Source: JBBQVO01 sp038211505 (lineage in GTDB: Bacteria > Chloroflexota > Dehalococcoidia > DSTF01 > JACRBR01). Taken from it: a DNA stretch of 9,506 bases. The stretch spans positions 1-9,506 of the forward strand of contig JBBQVO010000133.1 in assembly GCA_038211505.1 (NCBI GenBank), written 5' to 3'. How positions within the stretch are numbered: position 1 is the stretch's first letter; the number at the start of each line of letters is the position of its first letter. The position numbers and the translations under genes were made by a program. The notes beneath the pieces were generated by a model. It ran no database searches and was not told the DNA's origin. It worked only from the letters and a program-made list of their open reading frames with translations. Below, piece after piece: positions 1-7,445 of the stretch.

Positions 1-2108
1 TCGATGCTGGAGAAGCGATCCTGCGTCCAGAACTCGACGAGCGCCTCAATCTCCTCGTCGGAGACGTAGACGCCCTGCAGGCGTTTCGGCTTCGCGGCGT
101 CTGGAGCCATGTAGAGCATGTCGCCGCGGCCGAGCAACTTCTCAGCGCCGGCCATATCGAGGATCGTGCGTGAGTCCACCTGCGAGCTCACGGCGAAGGC
201 GATCCGAGTCGGGAAGTTCGCCTTGATCAGGCCGGTGATGACATCGACGGACGGCCGCTGCGTCGCGACGACGAGATGAATGCCGGTCGCGCGCGCCAGC
301 TGCGCGAGCCGGCAGATCTGGCGCTCGACCTCGAACGGCGCGGCCATCATCAGGTCCGCCAGCTCGTCGATGATGACGACCCAGTACGGCAGCTGCTCCG
401 TCGCGCGCGGGCTGCGGTTGTAGCCGTCGAGGTTGCGCACGGCGATCGCGGCGAACTTGCGGTAGCGCGACTCCATCTCGTGGATGACGGCCTGCAGCGT
501 GCCGACGACCTTATCCATCTCGACGACGATGTTCGAGAACGCGAGGTGCGGGATCGCGCCGAACGCCGAGAGCTCGACGCGCTTCGGGTCGATCATCACG
601 AATCGAAGCTCGGCCGGCGACGCATGCATTAGCAAGCACGAGATGAGCGAGTTGATGCAGACGGACTTGCCGGCGCCCGTCGAGCCGGCGATCAGGAGAT
701 GCGGCATCTTCGACAGATCGGCGACGACCGCCTCGCCGGATACGCTCTGCCCGAGCGCGAGCGTCAGCTTCGTCTTGCCGGCGGCGCGCTGGAACGTGTT
801 GCTCTGGACGACGCTACGCAGCGTGACGAGCGACTTGCTGAGGTTCGGCACTTCGATGCCGAGCACCGGCTTGCCGGGCACGGGCGCTTCGATGCGAATC
901 GAAGGCGCCGCGAGCGCGAGCGCGAGATCGTTAGCGAGCGACGTGATCTGCTGGACGCGCACCCGCGTCCGCGAGATCTCCTCGGTTCGCGTCTTCTGGA
1001 TGCCGTCTTTGTTGATGATCGGCTTGTTGTCCTGATCGCGCTCGACGACGGTGCGCGTCTTGATCTCCCAGCCGGGCTCGATGCCGAACTGGGTCACGGT
1101 CGGGCCTTCGTTGACCTGCACCACTTTGGCATCGACGCCGAAGCTCGCGAGCGTCTCTTCGATCAACTGCGCGCGCACGACGTTGTCGGCGGTGCCGGTG
1201 TCGGGCGGCGGCTTGTCGACGAGCACATCCATCGACGGCAATCGCCAGCCATCGCGCGATCGCCGGTTGCCGCTCGCGTCGGTCGTGACTGTCGGCTCGT
1301 CCTCGTCGGCGTCGTCTTCCATCTCCGGGAAGAGCGTGGACTGCACCGGCTCCGGCGCCGGAGCTTCCTCCTCCTCATCAACGTCGGCGACGGCGCCGGA
1401 CGTGCGCGCCCACATGACGGAGTCGATCGGCACGTGCACGGAGCCCTTCGGGGCCGGATGCGTCGGAAAGATGAAGTCGAAGGCGCGGCGGGCGTTGCGC
1501 GCGGTCTTGTGCGGGATCTGCCACGACCAGACCTGGCGCGCGACATCGGGCGAGTTCTGGACGCCGGCGGCCGCCATCTCGGGAAAGGCAAGCGCGAAGG
1601 CGGTGATACCGAGCGCGAGCCAGACGAGAATGCCGATCGGGTTGCTGGCGAAGCGCTGGCCGAGATCGCCGCCCGCGCTGTGCTCGCCGAGCGACACATC
1701 GCCCAGATGCAGGCCCGGACTGAAGAACCCGAACAAGCCGATGACGAACAGCGCCGCGAGCAGGGCGATCGTCGCCGGCTTCCAGTGCTCCCACATGCGC
1801 TCTTGCTCGTCGCGAATGACGAGCCAGCCGGTGAAGAGCAGAAGCGCGATCCAGCCGAAGATCATTACGCCGAAGGTCTCGACGAAGCGGTTACGCGCAT
1901 CGGCGAGCCCAGACGTGAACGGCACGAGCCACGGCACGGCGAGGATCGCGAGGACGATGAACCCGATGCCGATGCTCTCGCGCCGGATAAGGAGATCGTG
2001 CAGTGTCGACCACGCGGACTGGCCGCCGCGACGCCGTCCGACGGCTTTTACGGGCGTACGGCCGCTCTTCGGCTTCGTTACCGGCTTCGCTCGCGTCCTT
2101 GCGGCCAC
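1..2108 (-). CDS. ftsK: DNA translocase FtsK/SpoIIIE family, 3' end cut by window
   Basis: Membrane-anchored, ATP-driven DNA pump that moves chromosome ends through the closing division septum. About 702 codons are visible. Residues 1-45 are a basic cytoplasmic tail; four membrane segments follow at about 46-64, 79-98, 112-129 and 157-175. A linker (176-290) carries an acidic patch at 242-271. The motor starts near 290: Walker A GSTGAGKS at 475-482, Walker B VVIIDELADL with D581/E582, then the conserved ATQRPSVDVITG block. An extra charged stretch at about 347-382 interrupts the alpha domain; I recall similar insertions in Chloroflexota homologues, but this is unchecked. The DNA-reading gamma domain would lie beyond base 1, so its presence is unknown. 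GTG at 2108 is chosen because GGAGG lies 8 nt upstream, inside the end of the RNase J gene, only 3 nt away. Last visible gene of the TSUP-udg-rnj-ftsK run. Confidence 0.96.
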   Translation of the reverse strand, partial: MAARTRAKPVTKPKSGRTPVKAVGRRRGGQSAWSTLHDLLIRRESIGIGFIVLAILAVPWLVPFTSGLADARNRFVETFGVMIFGWIALLLFTGWLVIRDEQERMWEHWKPATIALLAALFVIGLFGFFSPGLHLGDVSLGEHSAGGDLGQRFASNPIGILVWLALGITAFALAFPEMAAAGVQNSPDVARQVWSWQIPHKTARNARRAFDFIFPTHPAPKGSVHVPIDSVMWARTSGAVADVDEEEEAPAPEPVQSTLFPEMEDDADEDEPTVTTDASGNRRSRDGWRLPSMDVLVDKPPPDTGTADNVVRAQLIEETLASFGVDAKVVQVNEGPTVTQFGIEPGWEIKTRTVVERDQDNKPIINKDGIQKTRTEEISRTRVRVQQITSLANDLALALAAPSIRIEAPVPGKPVLGIEVPNLSKSLVTLRSVVQSNTFQRAAGKTKLTLALGQSVSGEAVVADLSKMPHLLIAGSTGAGKSVCINSLISCLLMHASPAELRFVMIDPKRVELSAFGAIPHLAFSNIVVEMDKVVGTLQAVIHEMESRYRKFAAIAVRNLDGYNRSPRATEQLPYWVVIIDELADLMMAAPFEVERQICRLAQLARATGIHLVVATQRPSVDVITGLIKANFPTRIAFAVSSQVDSRTILDMAGAEKLLGRGDMLYMAPDAAKPKRLQGVYVSDEEIEALVEFWTQDRFSSI

Positions 2109-2111
2109 CGC

Positions 2112-3767
2112 CTACACCTCCACCCGCACCGGCAGAATCATCGGCCGGCGACGCGTCTCATCGTACAGAAACTTGGCGACCGACTCCTTCACCTCGGTGT
2201 GCACGGCGCCCCAGTCGAGCTTGTGATCGGCGCTCTCGAGCGACTTGGCGACGTGATCGCGGGTGCGCTCCATCAGCTCCTCGCGCTCGTCCATGTCGAC
2301 GAAGCCGCGCGAAACGACGTCCGGCCGGCCGGCGATGCGGCTCGTGTTCTTGTCCATAGCAAGAATGACGACGACCATGCCGTCCGAAGCGAGATGCTTG
2401 CGATCGCGGAGAACGACGTGGTCGATATCGCCGACACCGATGCCATCGACGTAGACGTAGTCGGCCTCGACGCGCTCGCCGAACTGCGCGTTGCCATCGG
2501 CGCCGATCTCGAGCACGTCGCCGTCGGTCATGATGAACGTGTCGGTGCCCTGATCGAGCGACTCCGCGACCTGAGCATGCAAGACCATGTGACGGTACTC
2601 GCCGTGCACCGGCACGAAGTACCGCGGCTTCACGAGCGCGTGGACGATCTTCAGCTCTTCCTGCGCCGCGTGCCCGCGGACGTGCACGTCGGCGATGCGG
2701 TTGTAGAGCACCTTGGCGCCGAGCTTGAAGAGATTGTCGACCGTGCGATGCACCAACGCTTCGTTGCCCGGCACGGCGGACGCTGACAGGATGACCGTGT
2801 CACCCTCGACGATCTTGACGTGCTGGTGATCCTGATTGGCCATGCGGGTGAGCGCGGACGTCGGCTCGCCCTGGCTGCCGGTCGTGATGATGACGAGCTG
2901 CTCGTGTGGAACGTTCGGCAACTCGCGGACGCTGACAAGCATGCCTTCGGGCGCGCGCAGGTAGCCGCGCTCGATCGCCATGTTGACGTTGTCGATCATG
3001 CTGCGGCCGGTGATGAAGACGCGCCGGCCACACTCTTCGGCGGCGTCGAAGACGAGCTGCACGCGGGCGATCAGTGATGCGAACGTGGTGACGATGACGC
3101 GGCCTTCAGACTTCGCCATGATCTGGAAGATTGCGGCGCCGACGATCTGCTCGGACGGCGTGTATCCGGGAACTTCTGCGTAGGTTGAGTCGGCACAGAG
3201 CAGCAGCACGCCTTCGTCGCCGAGCTGCGCGAGGCGCGAGAGGTCGGTCGATTGGCCCATGACGGGCGTGTGGTCGAGCTTGAAGTCACCGGTGTGGATG
3301 CAGACGCCGACAGGCGTTCGAATCGCGTAGCCGACGGAGTCGGGGATGCTGTGCGCGACCTGGAACGGCTCCATCGTGAACGGCCCCTCGGTCACGGAGT
3401 CGCCGGGACGGATCTCGCGCAGGTCGGTCGTACCGAGGAGGCGCGCTTCCTTCAGCTTCACGCTGATGAGGCCATGCGCGAGCGGCGTTGCGTAGACCGG
3501 TACGTTAAGTTGGCGCAGGATGTACGGCAAGGCCCCGGTGTGATCCTCGTGTCCGTGTGTGATGAAGATCGCGAGCAGGCGCTTGTGGTTCTCGATGAGA
3601 TAGCTGAGGTTCGGGATGACGAGGTCGACGCCGAGCATGTCCTCGGTCGGGAACATGAGTCCGCAGTCGACGGCGATCACATCATCGCCGTACTCGAACA
3701 GCATCATGTTCTTGCCGATTTCGCCTAGCCCGCCGAGCGGGATGACGCGGAGTGGAGTATCGGTCAT
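2112..3767 (-). CDS. rnj: Ribonuclease J
   Basis: 551-residue metallo-beta-lactamase/beta-CASP ribonuclease, close to the usual ~555 residues. In family members it acts as a 5'-to-3' exonuclease and endonuclease in mRNA turnover and rRNA maturation. Visible metal-site motifs are HGHEDH at 71-76, H139 in AHSIPDS, and D161 in HTGDFKLD. Further on are TTGSQGE at 295-301, a VRGHAAQEEL segment around H366 (where many homologues have SGH) and PVHGE with H388. The C-terminal domain is complete and ends in a basic RRRP stretch followed by PVRVEV. The ATG at 3767 is preceded by AAGGAAG. It starts 8 nt after the glycosylase gene and ends 3 nt before ftsK. RNase J next to an ftsK/spoIIIE gene is also seen in Bacillus subtilis (rnjB near spoIIIE). 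One or two RNase J paralogues occur per genome; the sequence does not tell J1 from J2, so no letter suffix is given. Confidence 0.97.
   Translation of the reverse strand: MTDTPLRVIPLGGLGEIGKNMMLFEYGDDVIAVDCGLMFPTEDMLGVDLVIPNLSYLIENHKRLLAIFITHGHEDHTGALPYILRQLNVPVYATPLAHGLISVKLKEARLLGTTDLREIRPGDSVTEGPFTMEPFQVAHSIPDSVGYAIRTPVGVCIHTGDFKLDHTPVMGQSTDLSRLAQLGDEGVLLLCADSTYAEVPGYTPSEQIVGAAIFQIMAKSEGRVIVTTFASLIARVQLVFDAAEECGRRVFITGRSMIDNVNMAIERGYLRAPEGMLVSVRELPNVPHEQLVIITTGSQGEPTSALTRMANQDHQHVKIVEGDTVILSASAVPGNEALVHRTVDNLFKLGAKVLYNRIADVHVRGHAAQEELKIVHALVKPRYFVPVHGEYRHMVLHAQVAESLDQGTDTFIMTDGDVLEIGADGNAQFGERVEADYVYVDGIGVGDIDHVVLRDRKHLASDGMVVVILAMDKNTSRIAGRPDVVSRGFVDMDEREELMERTRDHVAKSLESADHKLDWGAVHTEVKESVAKFLYDETRRRPMILPVRVEV
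2117..2121 (-). promoter_or_regulatory. Shine-Dalgarno site of ftsK
   Basis: The minus strand reads GGAGG here, 8 nt before the GTG at 2108. It lies within the last codons (GTG GAG GTG TAG) of the upstream RNase J gene, so ribosomes ending RNase J are placed to start ftsK. This site fixes the otherwise ambiguous GTG start. Confidence 0.75.
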
Positions 3768-3775
3768 AGCTTCCT

Positions 3776-4531
3776 TTACAAGAGCCGCATCTGTTGCGAC
3801 TCGGTTTCGGTTGATGCAGAACCGGCGCGAGCCGCCGAGTCCTCAATTCCTTGTTGCGCCGCGACTGGTCGCGTCGCCGGCGTGCCATTTCGCAAATGCG
3901 CAGGCACGGGCACCGGCGGCTGCGTCGCCGCTTCTACAGTATCGCCGGAGAGCGTCTTCGCGAGAAATGCGGGGAGTCGCTGAAAATCGGCCTCAATCAC
4001 GGCGCGCAGGCTGCCCTGATGGAGCGCGGCGGCCGGGTGATACATCGGGACGACGATGAGATCGCCCTTGCGGCGCGGCTGGCCGTGGATGCGGCTGACG
4101 GATTCGCCCGGAAAGTAGCGTTGCATCGAGTGGCGGCCGAGCGTGACGATGACTTTCGGCTCGATGATGGCGATCTGGGCGTCGAGGTACTTGCCGCAGG
4201 CGGCGATCTCGTCGGGCTGCGGGTCGCGGTTCTGCGGGGGGCGGCACTTCACGACGTTGGCGATGAAGACGGTCTTGCGGTCGAGGCCGATCGACCGGAG
4301 CAGGTCGTCGAGGAACTTGCCGGAGGCGCCAACGAAGGGGCGTCCCTGCTGATCCTCGTAGAAGCCCGGGCCCTCGCCGATGAACATGATGCCGGCGTCC
4401 GGGCTGCCCTCGCCGGGCACGCTGTGCGTCCGCCCGGCGCAGAGTCCGCAGTCGCGGCAACCTGCCACCTGACGGGCGATCGTCGCAAGTTCGCGGCGCT
4501 TCTCGACGACGGCGGCGGCTTCCGTGCTCAT
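3776..4531 (-). CDS. udg: Family 4 uracil-DNA glycosylase (4Fe-4S)
   Basis: Removes uracil from DNA, the first step of base excision repair after cytosine deamination. It is 251 residues long. Four cysteines, C25-x2-C28 and C96-x15-C112, have the spacing that holds the iron-sulfur cluster in family 4 enzymes. Motif A is GEGPG at 52-56 followed by ED and GRPFVGASG. NVVKCRPPQNRDP (92-104) is characteristic of the family, and the second active-site motif is HPAAAL at 165-170. The catalytic core ends near 195. The remaining ~55 residues are a Pro/Ala/Thr/Gln-rich tail with no recognisable domain, probably disordered. The ATG at 4531 has GGAG 5 nt upstream. It lies 13 nt after the TSUP gene and 8 nt before RNase J, so it is most likely co-transcribed with both. 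Confidence 0.95.
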   Translation of the reverse strand: MSTEAAAVVEKRRELATIARQVAGCRDCGLCAGRTHSVPGEGSPDAGIMFIGEGPGFYEDQQGRPFVGASGKFLDDLLRSIGLDRKTVFIANVVKCRPPQNRDPQPDEIAACGKYLDAQIAIIEPKVIVTLGRHSMQRYFPGESVSRIHGQPRRKGDLIVVPMYHPAAALHQGSLRAVIEADFQRLPAFLAKTLSGDTVEAATQPPVPVPAHLRNGTPATRPVAAQQGIEDSAARAGSASTETESQQMRLL

Positions 4532-4544
4532 GTGCTCTCCATCT

Positions 4545-5378
4545 TTAGGGTGCGAGCTCAGGTTCGGGAGTTCGGCGGGCGGCTTGCAGGGCGCGCGCGC
4601 TGGAGTAAACCGTCTGGATGCCGAGCGCGAGGGCGGTCAGTCCGTAGATGCGCTTGAGCACGTCGCCGTCAAGCCGGTTGGCGAGCAGCGAGGCGGCGAA
4701 CGCGGCGACAACCGCGGGCGGGATGACGAGGCGGGCGATGCCGAGATCGATGGTGTCCTGCCGCAGATTCGTCAGCGTGCCGAAGAAGCCGCTGAAGAGG
4801 ATGACTACGAGCGAGACCCCCTGCGCTACCTTCTGGGCATCGCCGCCGGTCGTGCCGGCGAGGCCGAAGATGACGATGGCAGGAACGAAGATGGCGCCAC
4901 CGCCGACGCCAAGCACGCCGGCGAGCACGCCGCCCGCGAACCCGACGATGAGTTCGATCGAGAGTCCGGTAAGGCCATGCTGCGGCGTGCCGGCCGAGAC
5001 CTGCCAAACGAGTTGGCGGAAGGCGACGAAGAGCAAGAAGACGCCAAAGAGCATCCGCAGCTGTAGCGCAGGCACGCGAACCATCGCGCGCGCCCCGACG
5101 TACACGCCGGCGATGGCGCCGGGGGAGAGCGCGAGCACGAGCCGCCAGTCGATGTTGCCGGCCTGCCAGTAGCCGACGATGCCGGCGACGGCGACAAACA
5201 TGATGATCGCGAGCGATGTGCCGTGGGCGCGATGCTGTGAGAGGCCGAGCTGGCCGGTGAGCAGGGGCACCATGACGGCGCCGCCGCCGACGCCGGTGAG
5301 GCCACTGAAGCTGCCACCGGCAGCGCCTGTGAGGAATGCGCGGAGAGGTCGAGACCTGGGCGGTTTCGTAGTCGCCAC
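4545..5378 (-). CDS. TSUP-family (TauE/SafE) membrane permease
   Basis: Predicted inner-membrane protein of 277 residues with about eight hydrophobic segments. Two homologous halves each carry the family signature: SGLTGVGGGAVMVP (about 25-38) and AGVLGVGGGAIFVP (about 153-166). TSUP members move sulfite, sulfonates or other organic acids or anions across the membrane; substrate cannot be read from sequence and no sulfur-metabolism gene is nearby. The start is uncertain. GTG at 5378 is preferred because it leaves a short basic N-terminus (ATTKPPRSRP) before the first membrane segment. An in-frame TTG at 5438 would add 20 residues that do not look like permease sequence. Neither has a properly spaced Shine-Dalgarno. 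It is the first gene of the minus-strand run leading to udg, rnj and ftsK, and diverges from the ankyrin gene. Confidence 0.88.
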   Translation of the reverse strand: MATTKPPRSRPLRAFLTGAAGGSFSGLTGVGGGAVMVPLLTGQLGLSQHRAHGTSLAIIMFVAVAGIVGYWQAGNIDWRLVLALSPGAIAGVYVGARAMVRVPALQLRMLFGVFLLFVAFRQLVWQVSAGTPQHGLTGLSIELIVGFAGGVLAGVLGVGGGAIFVPAIVIFGLAGTTGGDAQKVAQGVSLVVILFSGFFGTLTNLRQDTIDLGIARLVIPPAVVAAFAASLLANRLDGDVLKRIYGLTALALGIQTVYSSARALQAARRTPEPELAP

Positions 5379-5388
5379 CTTTTGGCGG

Positions 5389-5397
5389 ATGATATCA
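5389..5397 (-). promoter_or_regulatory. Candidate extended -10 promoter of TSUP operon
   Basis: The minus strand reads TGATATCAT, that is TGn followed by TATCAT, which matches the extended -10 consensus at five of six hexamer positions. It lies 10 nt before the preferred GTG at 5378, so transcription would begin about 3-4 nt upstream of the start codon. No good -35 is apparent, which extended -10 promoters can tolerate. It is a pattern match only. Confidence 0.35.
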
Positions 5398-5517
5398 CAG
5401 GAGGGGCGCCGGTGACCATGTATGATCCGTGTGTACAAGCGGGTGATCAGAAAACATAGATGACATAACGAACATTGGCGGATTTTGGCCAGTTATTCGA
5501 AATCAGGCGGCGACAGG

Positions 5518-5522
5518 GGAGG
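5518..5522 (+). promoter_or_regulatory. Shine-Dalgarno site of the ankyrin gene
   Basis: GGAGG, within the purine run AGGGGAGGA (5515-5523), sits 5 nt before the ATG at 5528. It is the strongest ribosome binding site in the window and supports translation of this otherwise isolated plus-strand gene. Confidence 0.8.
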
Positions 5523-5527
5523 AATCG

Positions 5528-6175
5528 ATGCAGAGCGAGATATTTGCGGCGATTTCAAGCGGTGAGGCGCCGGCGGTGGAGCGCATTCTGGCGACGGCGC
5601 CGGACGAGGCCCGTCGACGCAATGCGGACGGCGTCAGCGCGATCATGTTCGCGGCGTACACCGGACAGCGCGAGATCGTGTCGTTGATCGCCGATCGCGC
5701 CGGGGAGCTCGGCATCTTTGAGGCGACGGCAACGGGTCGCGTCGACGATATTCGGCGAATGTTGGAGTCGGATCGTGATCTCGTTGAGGCGCACTCGGTC
5801 GATGGGTTCACGGCGCTGCACTTTGCGGCGTTCTTCGGTGAGCCGGAGATCGCAAGGCTGCTCATCATGGGCGGGGCGGAGGTGAATGCCGTGGCTCGCA
5901 ACGGGATGCGCGTGCAGCCGCTGCACAGCGCGCTGGCGCGTGGCGATCGCGCGGTTGCAAAGGCGCTGCTTGAAGCCGGCGCGGACGCGAACGGGCAACA
6001 GCAGGGCGGATGGACGCCGCTTCACGAGGCGGCGCGTCGAGGCGATCGAGATCTGGGCGAGTTGTTGCTCCGGCATGGGGCGCGCATCGATATCACGAAC
6101 GACGACGGATTGACGCCGGCGAACATCGCCGCCAACGCCGGACACGCCGAGATATCGGAGATGCTCGGCGGTTAG
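5528..6175 (+). CDS. Ankyrin-repeat protein
   Basis: 215-residue protein built almost entirely of ankyrin repeats, a protein-protein interaction fold. About six or seven units can be seen, starting near residues 2, 34, 62, 92, 125, 160 and 193. The clearest are DGFTALHFAAFFGEPEIARL (92-111), QPLHSALARGDRAVAKALLE (130-149) and GWTPLHEAARRGDRDLGELL (161-180); the first and third are degenerate. No signal peptide, membrane segment or catalytic domain is present, so it is probably cytoplasmic. The partner and role cannot be inferred. The start is firm because of GGAGG at 5 nt. It is the only plus-strand gene in the window. Its TAG shares three bases with the TAA of the converging tatC. Base composition resembles its neighbours, giving no sign of recent transfer. 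Confidence 0.93.
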   Translation: MQSEIFAAISSGEAPAVERILATAPDEARRRNADGVSAIMFAAYTGQREIVSLIADRAGELGIFEATATGRVDDIRRMLESDRDLVEAHSVDGFTALHFAAFFGEPEIARLLIMGGAEVNAVARNGMRVQPLHSALARGDRAVAKALLEAGADANGQQQGGWTPLHEAARRGDRDLGELLLRHGARIDITNDDGLTPANIAANAGHAEISEMLGG

Positions 6176-6948
6176 CCGCGGGAGCTGATGACGCTGTTGC
6201 CTTCGACGAGCTTGGCAAGCAGCATGCCGAGGAAGTAGAGGATGACGATCGGGATCATCACGATGATCATCGTCACGGGGTCGATCGATGGTGTGACGAC
6301 GGCGGCGAGCACGGATGACGCGACGATGGCGTAGCGCGTCCAGCCCCAGAGCTTCTTCGACGTGACGACGCCGATTTTGGCGAGTCCCATGATGACGAAC
6401 GGCATCTCGAATACCAGGCCGGTAACGAGCAGCAGGCGGGTAACGGTGTCGATGTACGTCTGGACACCGATCGTCGGCTCGACGTCGCTGGTGTTCGGCT
6501 TCAACAGGAACTTGAGGGCGGGCGGGAGTTCGAGGTAGTAGCCAAATGCCATGCCGAGGACGAACATCAGGCTGGCGCCGACGACGATCGGGTAGAGCCA
6601 GCGGCGCTCTTGCTTCGTGAGCCCAGGGCCGACGAAGGCGAGGAACTCGTACATGAGCACGGGCATGGCGAGAGCGATGCCGAGCAGGAGCGAGACGCGG
6701 AAGTAGGTGCTCCAGTAGTCGAGGAGCTGGAACTGGTGGAGCTTGAAGCCGGGGAGCTGATCCTGCGCCGGTTGCACGAGGAAGTGGATGGTGTACTTCG
6801 TCAGCGGCCAGATCGAGACGCCGACGCCGACGACGAGCGCTGCGGCGCTGATCATGACGCGCGTCCGCAGCTCCTGCAGATGCTCGATGATCGTCAGAAC
6901 CTTCTCGTGCTCCTGTGAGGCGCCGAGCGGCGGTGCGCTGGTTGTCAT
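6172..6948 (-). CDS. tatC: Twin-arginine translocase subunit TatC
   Basis: 258-residue inner-membrane protein, the receptor core of the Tat system that exports folded proteins bearing twin-arginine signal peptides. The N-terminal HLQELR (23-28) is the conserved signal-peptide-binding region; FVGPGL (105-110) and FEMPF (180-184, with E181 and P183) are further family hallmarks. Six hydrophobic segments are at about 31-48, 84-104, 119-138, 172-190, 203-219 and 224-245, the usual TatC layout. The length is typical. The ATG at 6948 overlaps the tatB stop as ATGA, with GAGG 8 nt upstream inside tatB, so the two are probably translationally coupled. Its own TAA overlaps the ankyrin gene's TAG, leaving no space for a terminator. 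Confidence 0.97.
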   Translation of the reverse strand: MTTSAPPLGASQEHEKVLTIIEHLQELRTRVMISAAALVVGVGVSIWPLTKYTIHFLVQPAQDQLPGFKLHQFQLLDYWSTYFRVSLLLGIALAMPVLMYEFLAFVGPGLTKQERRWLYPIVVGASLMFVLGMAFGYYLELPPALKFLLKPNTSDVEPTIGVQTYIDTVTRLLLVTGLVFEMPFVIMGLAKIGVVTSKKLWGWTRYAIVASSVLAAVVTPSIDPVTMIIVMIPIVILYFLGMLLAKLVEGNSVISSRG

Positions 6949-7439
6949 CGGACATCCTCGACCGAGGGCGCTGGCGCCGGAGCGTGGCCGTTCTCATGCG
7001 TCGTGAAAACAGGTGTGCCCGCGTCAGCGGGCTCGGCGATGGTGACCCAGTTTTCGGTGGCGCCTTCGGCGAGTGGCGATCCGTTCTCCGGAGGCGCGGT
7101 CGGCGTCGGTGCCTCGACGGCGGTTGCAGCTGCGGACGGCGGGAGCGGGGCGGCGGCTTCGGTGCGGGCATCGCGGATGGCGTCGGTGACGGAGCGGGTG
7201 GCGCCGGTGAGGCCTTCGCCGATCTCTTTCCACTGGCTGCGCTCGCCCGCGGTGTCGTTCTCGAAGTCCTTGATGACGTCGTTGAACTCAGCGGCCAGGC
7301 TGCCGGTGTACTTGCGGATCTCGCGGATCGTGCGGGCGATGTCGGCGGCGAGGCGCGGCAGGCGCTCGGGGCCGACGAAGATCAGCGCGACGACGAGGAT
7401 GACGATCGCCTCAGCCGGGCCAACGCCGAAGATGTTCAT
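6945..7439 (-). CDS. tatB: Sec-independent translocase TatA/TatB family, TatB-like
   Basis: 164-residue protein with one N-terminal membrane helix (about 3-22), then VGPERLPRLA and an amphipathic helix rich in charged residues (about 27-60). GPERLP after the membrane segment resembles TatB more than the FGxKKLP of TatA, and tatB directly before tatC is a common order; TatB holds Tat substrates together with TatC. Residues ~85-164 are a Pro/Ala/Thr/Glu-rich, probably disordered tail. The start is set at the ATG at 7439 because the family begins almost exactly there (MNIFGVGPAE); the open frame continues 28 codons upstream, but that sequence is not Tat-like. No Shine-Dalgarno precedes the ATG. 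No separate tatA is seen, so it must lie elsewhere or this protein does both jobs. Confidence 0.92.
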   Translation of the reverse strand: MNIFGVGPAEAIVILVVALIFVGPERLPRLAADIARTIREIRKYTGSLAAEFNDVIKDFENDTAGERSQWKEIGEGLTGATRSVTDAIRDARTEAAAPLPPSAAATAVEAPTPTAPPENGSPLAEGATENWVTIAEPADAGTPVFTTHENGHAPAPAPSVEDVR

Positions 7440-7445
7440 GGTTGA

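Larger units (their letters stand above)
5379..5527. promoter_or_regulatory. Divergent intergenic region between TSUP gene and ankyrin gene
   Basis: Non-coding gap of 149 nt between two genes pointing away from each other. It is visibly richer in A and T than its surroundings, most clearly around 5448-5505, so promoters for both directions should lie here. On the minus side there is an extended -10 match near 5389-5397. On the plus side I see no convincing -35/-10 pair. No operator-like palindrome longer than about 7 bases stands out. If the TTG at 5438 is the true TSUP start, the gap shrinks to 89 nt. Confidence 0.6.

Noticed and set aside
699..2786. A 695-codon open frame on the plus strand opposite ftsK and RNase J
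   Set aside because: Its translation is Arg/Asp/Glu/His-rich with no recognisable domain. It spans two genuine genes on the other strand, a common by-product of GC-rich codon use.
4080..4100. SRIHG in the uracil-DNA glycosylase, reminiscent of the RRIH loop of UdgX, which binds DNA covalently
   Set aside because: The UdgX loop lies just after the FTNAVKHF segment; here the RIH is about 50 residues later, in the region between the second cysteine pair and the HPAA motif. The KCRPPQNRDP segment is that of ordinary family 4.
5555..7171. A 538-codon minus-strand frame across the ankyrin gene, tatC and tatB
   Set aside because: It is Arg/Pro/His-rich, overlaps three well-supported genes in other frames and shows no family signature.
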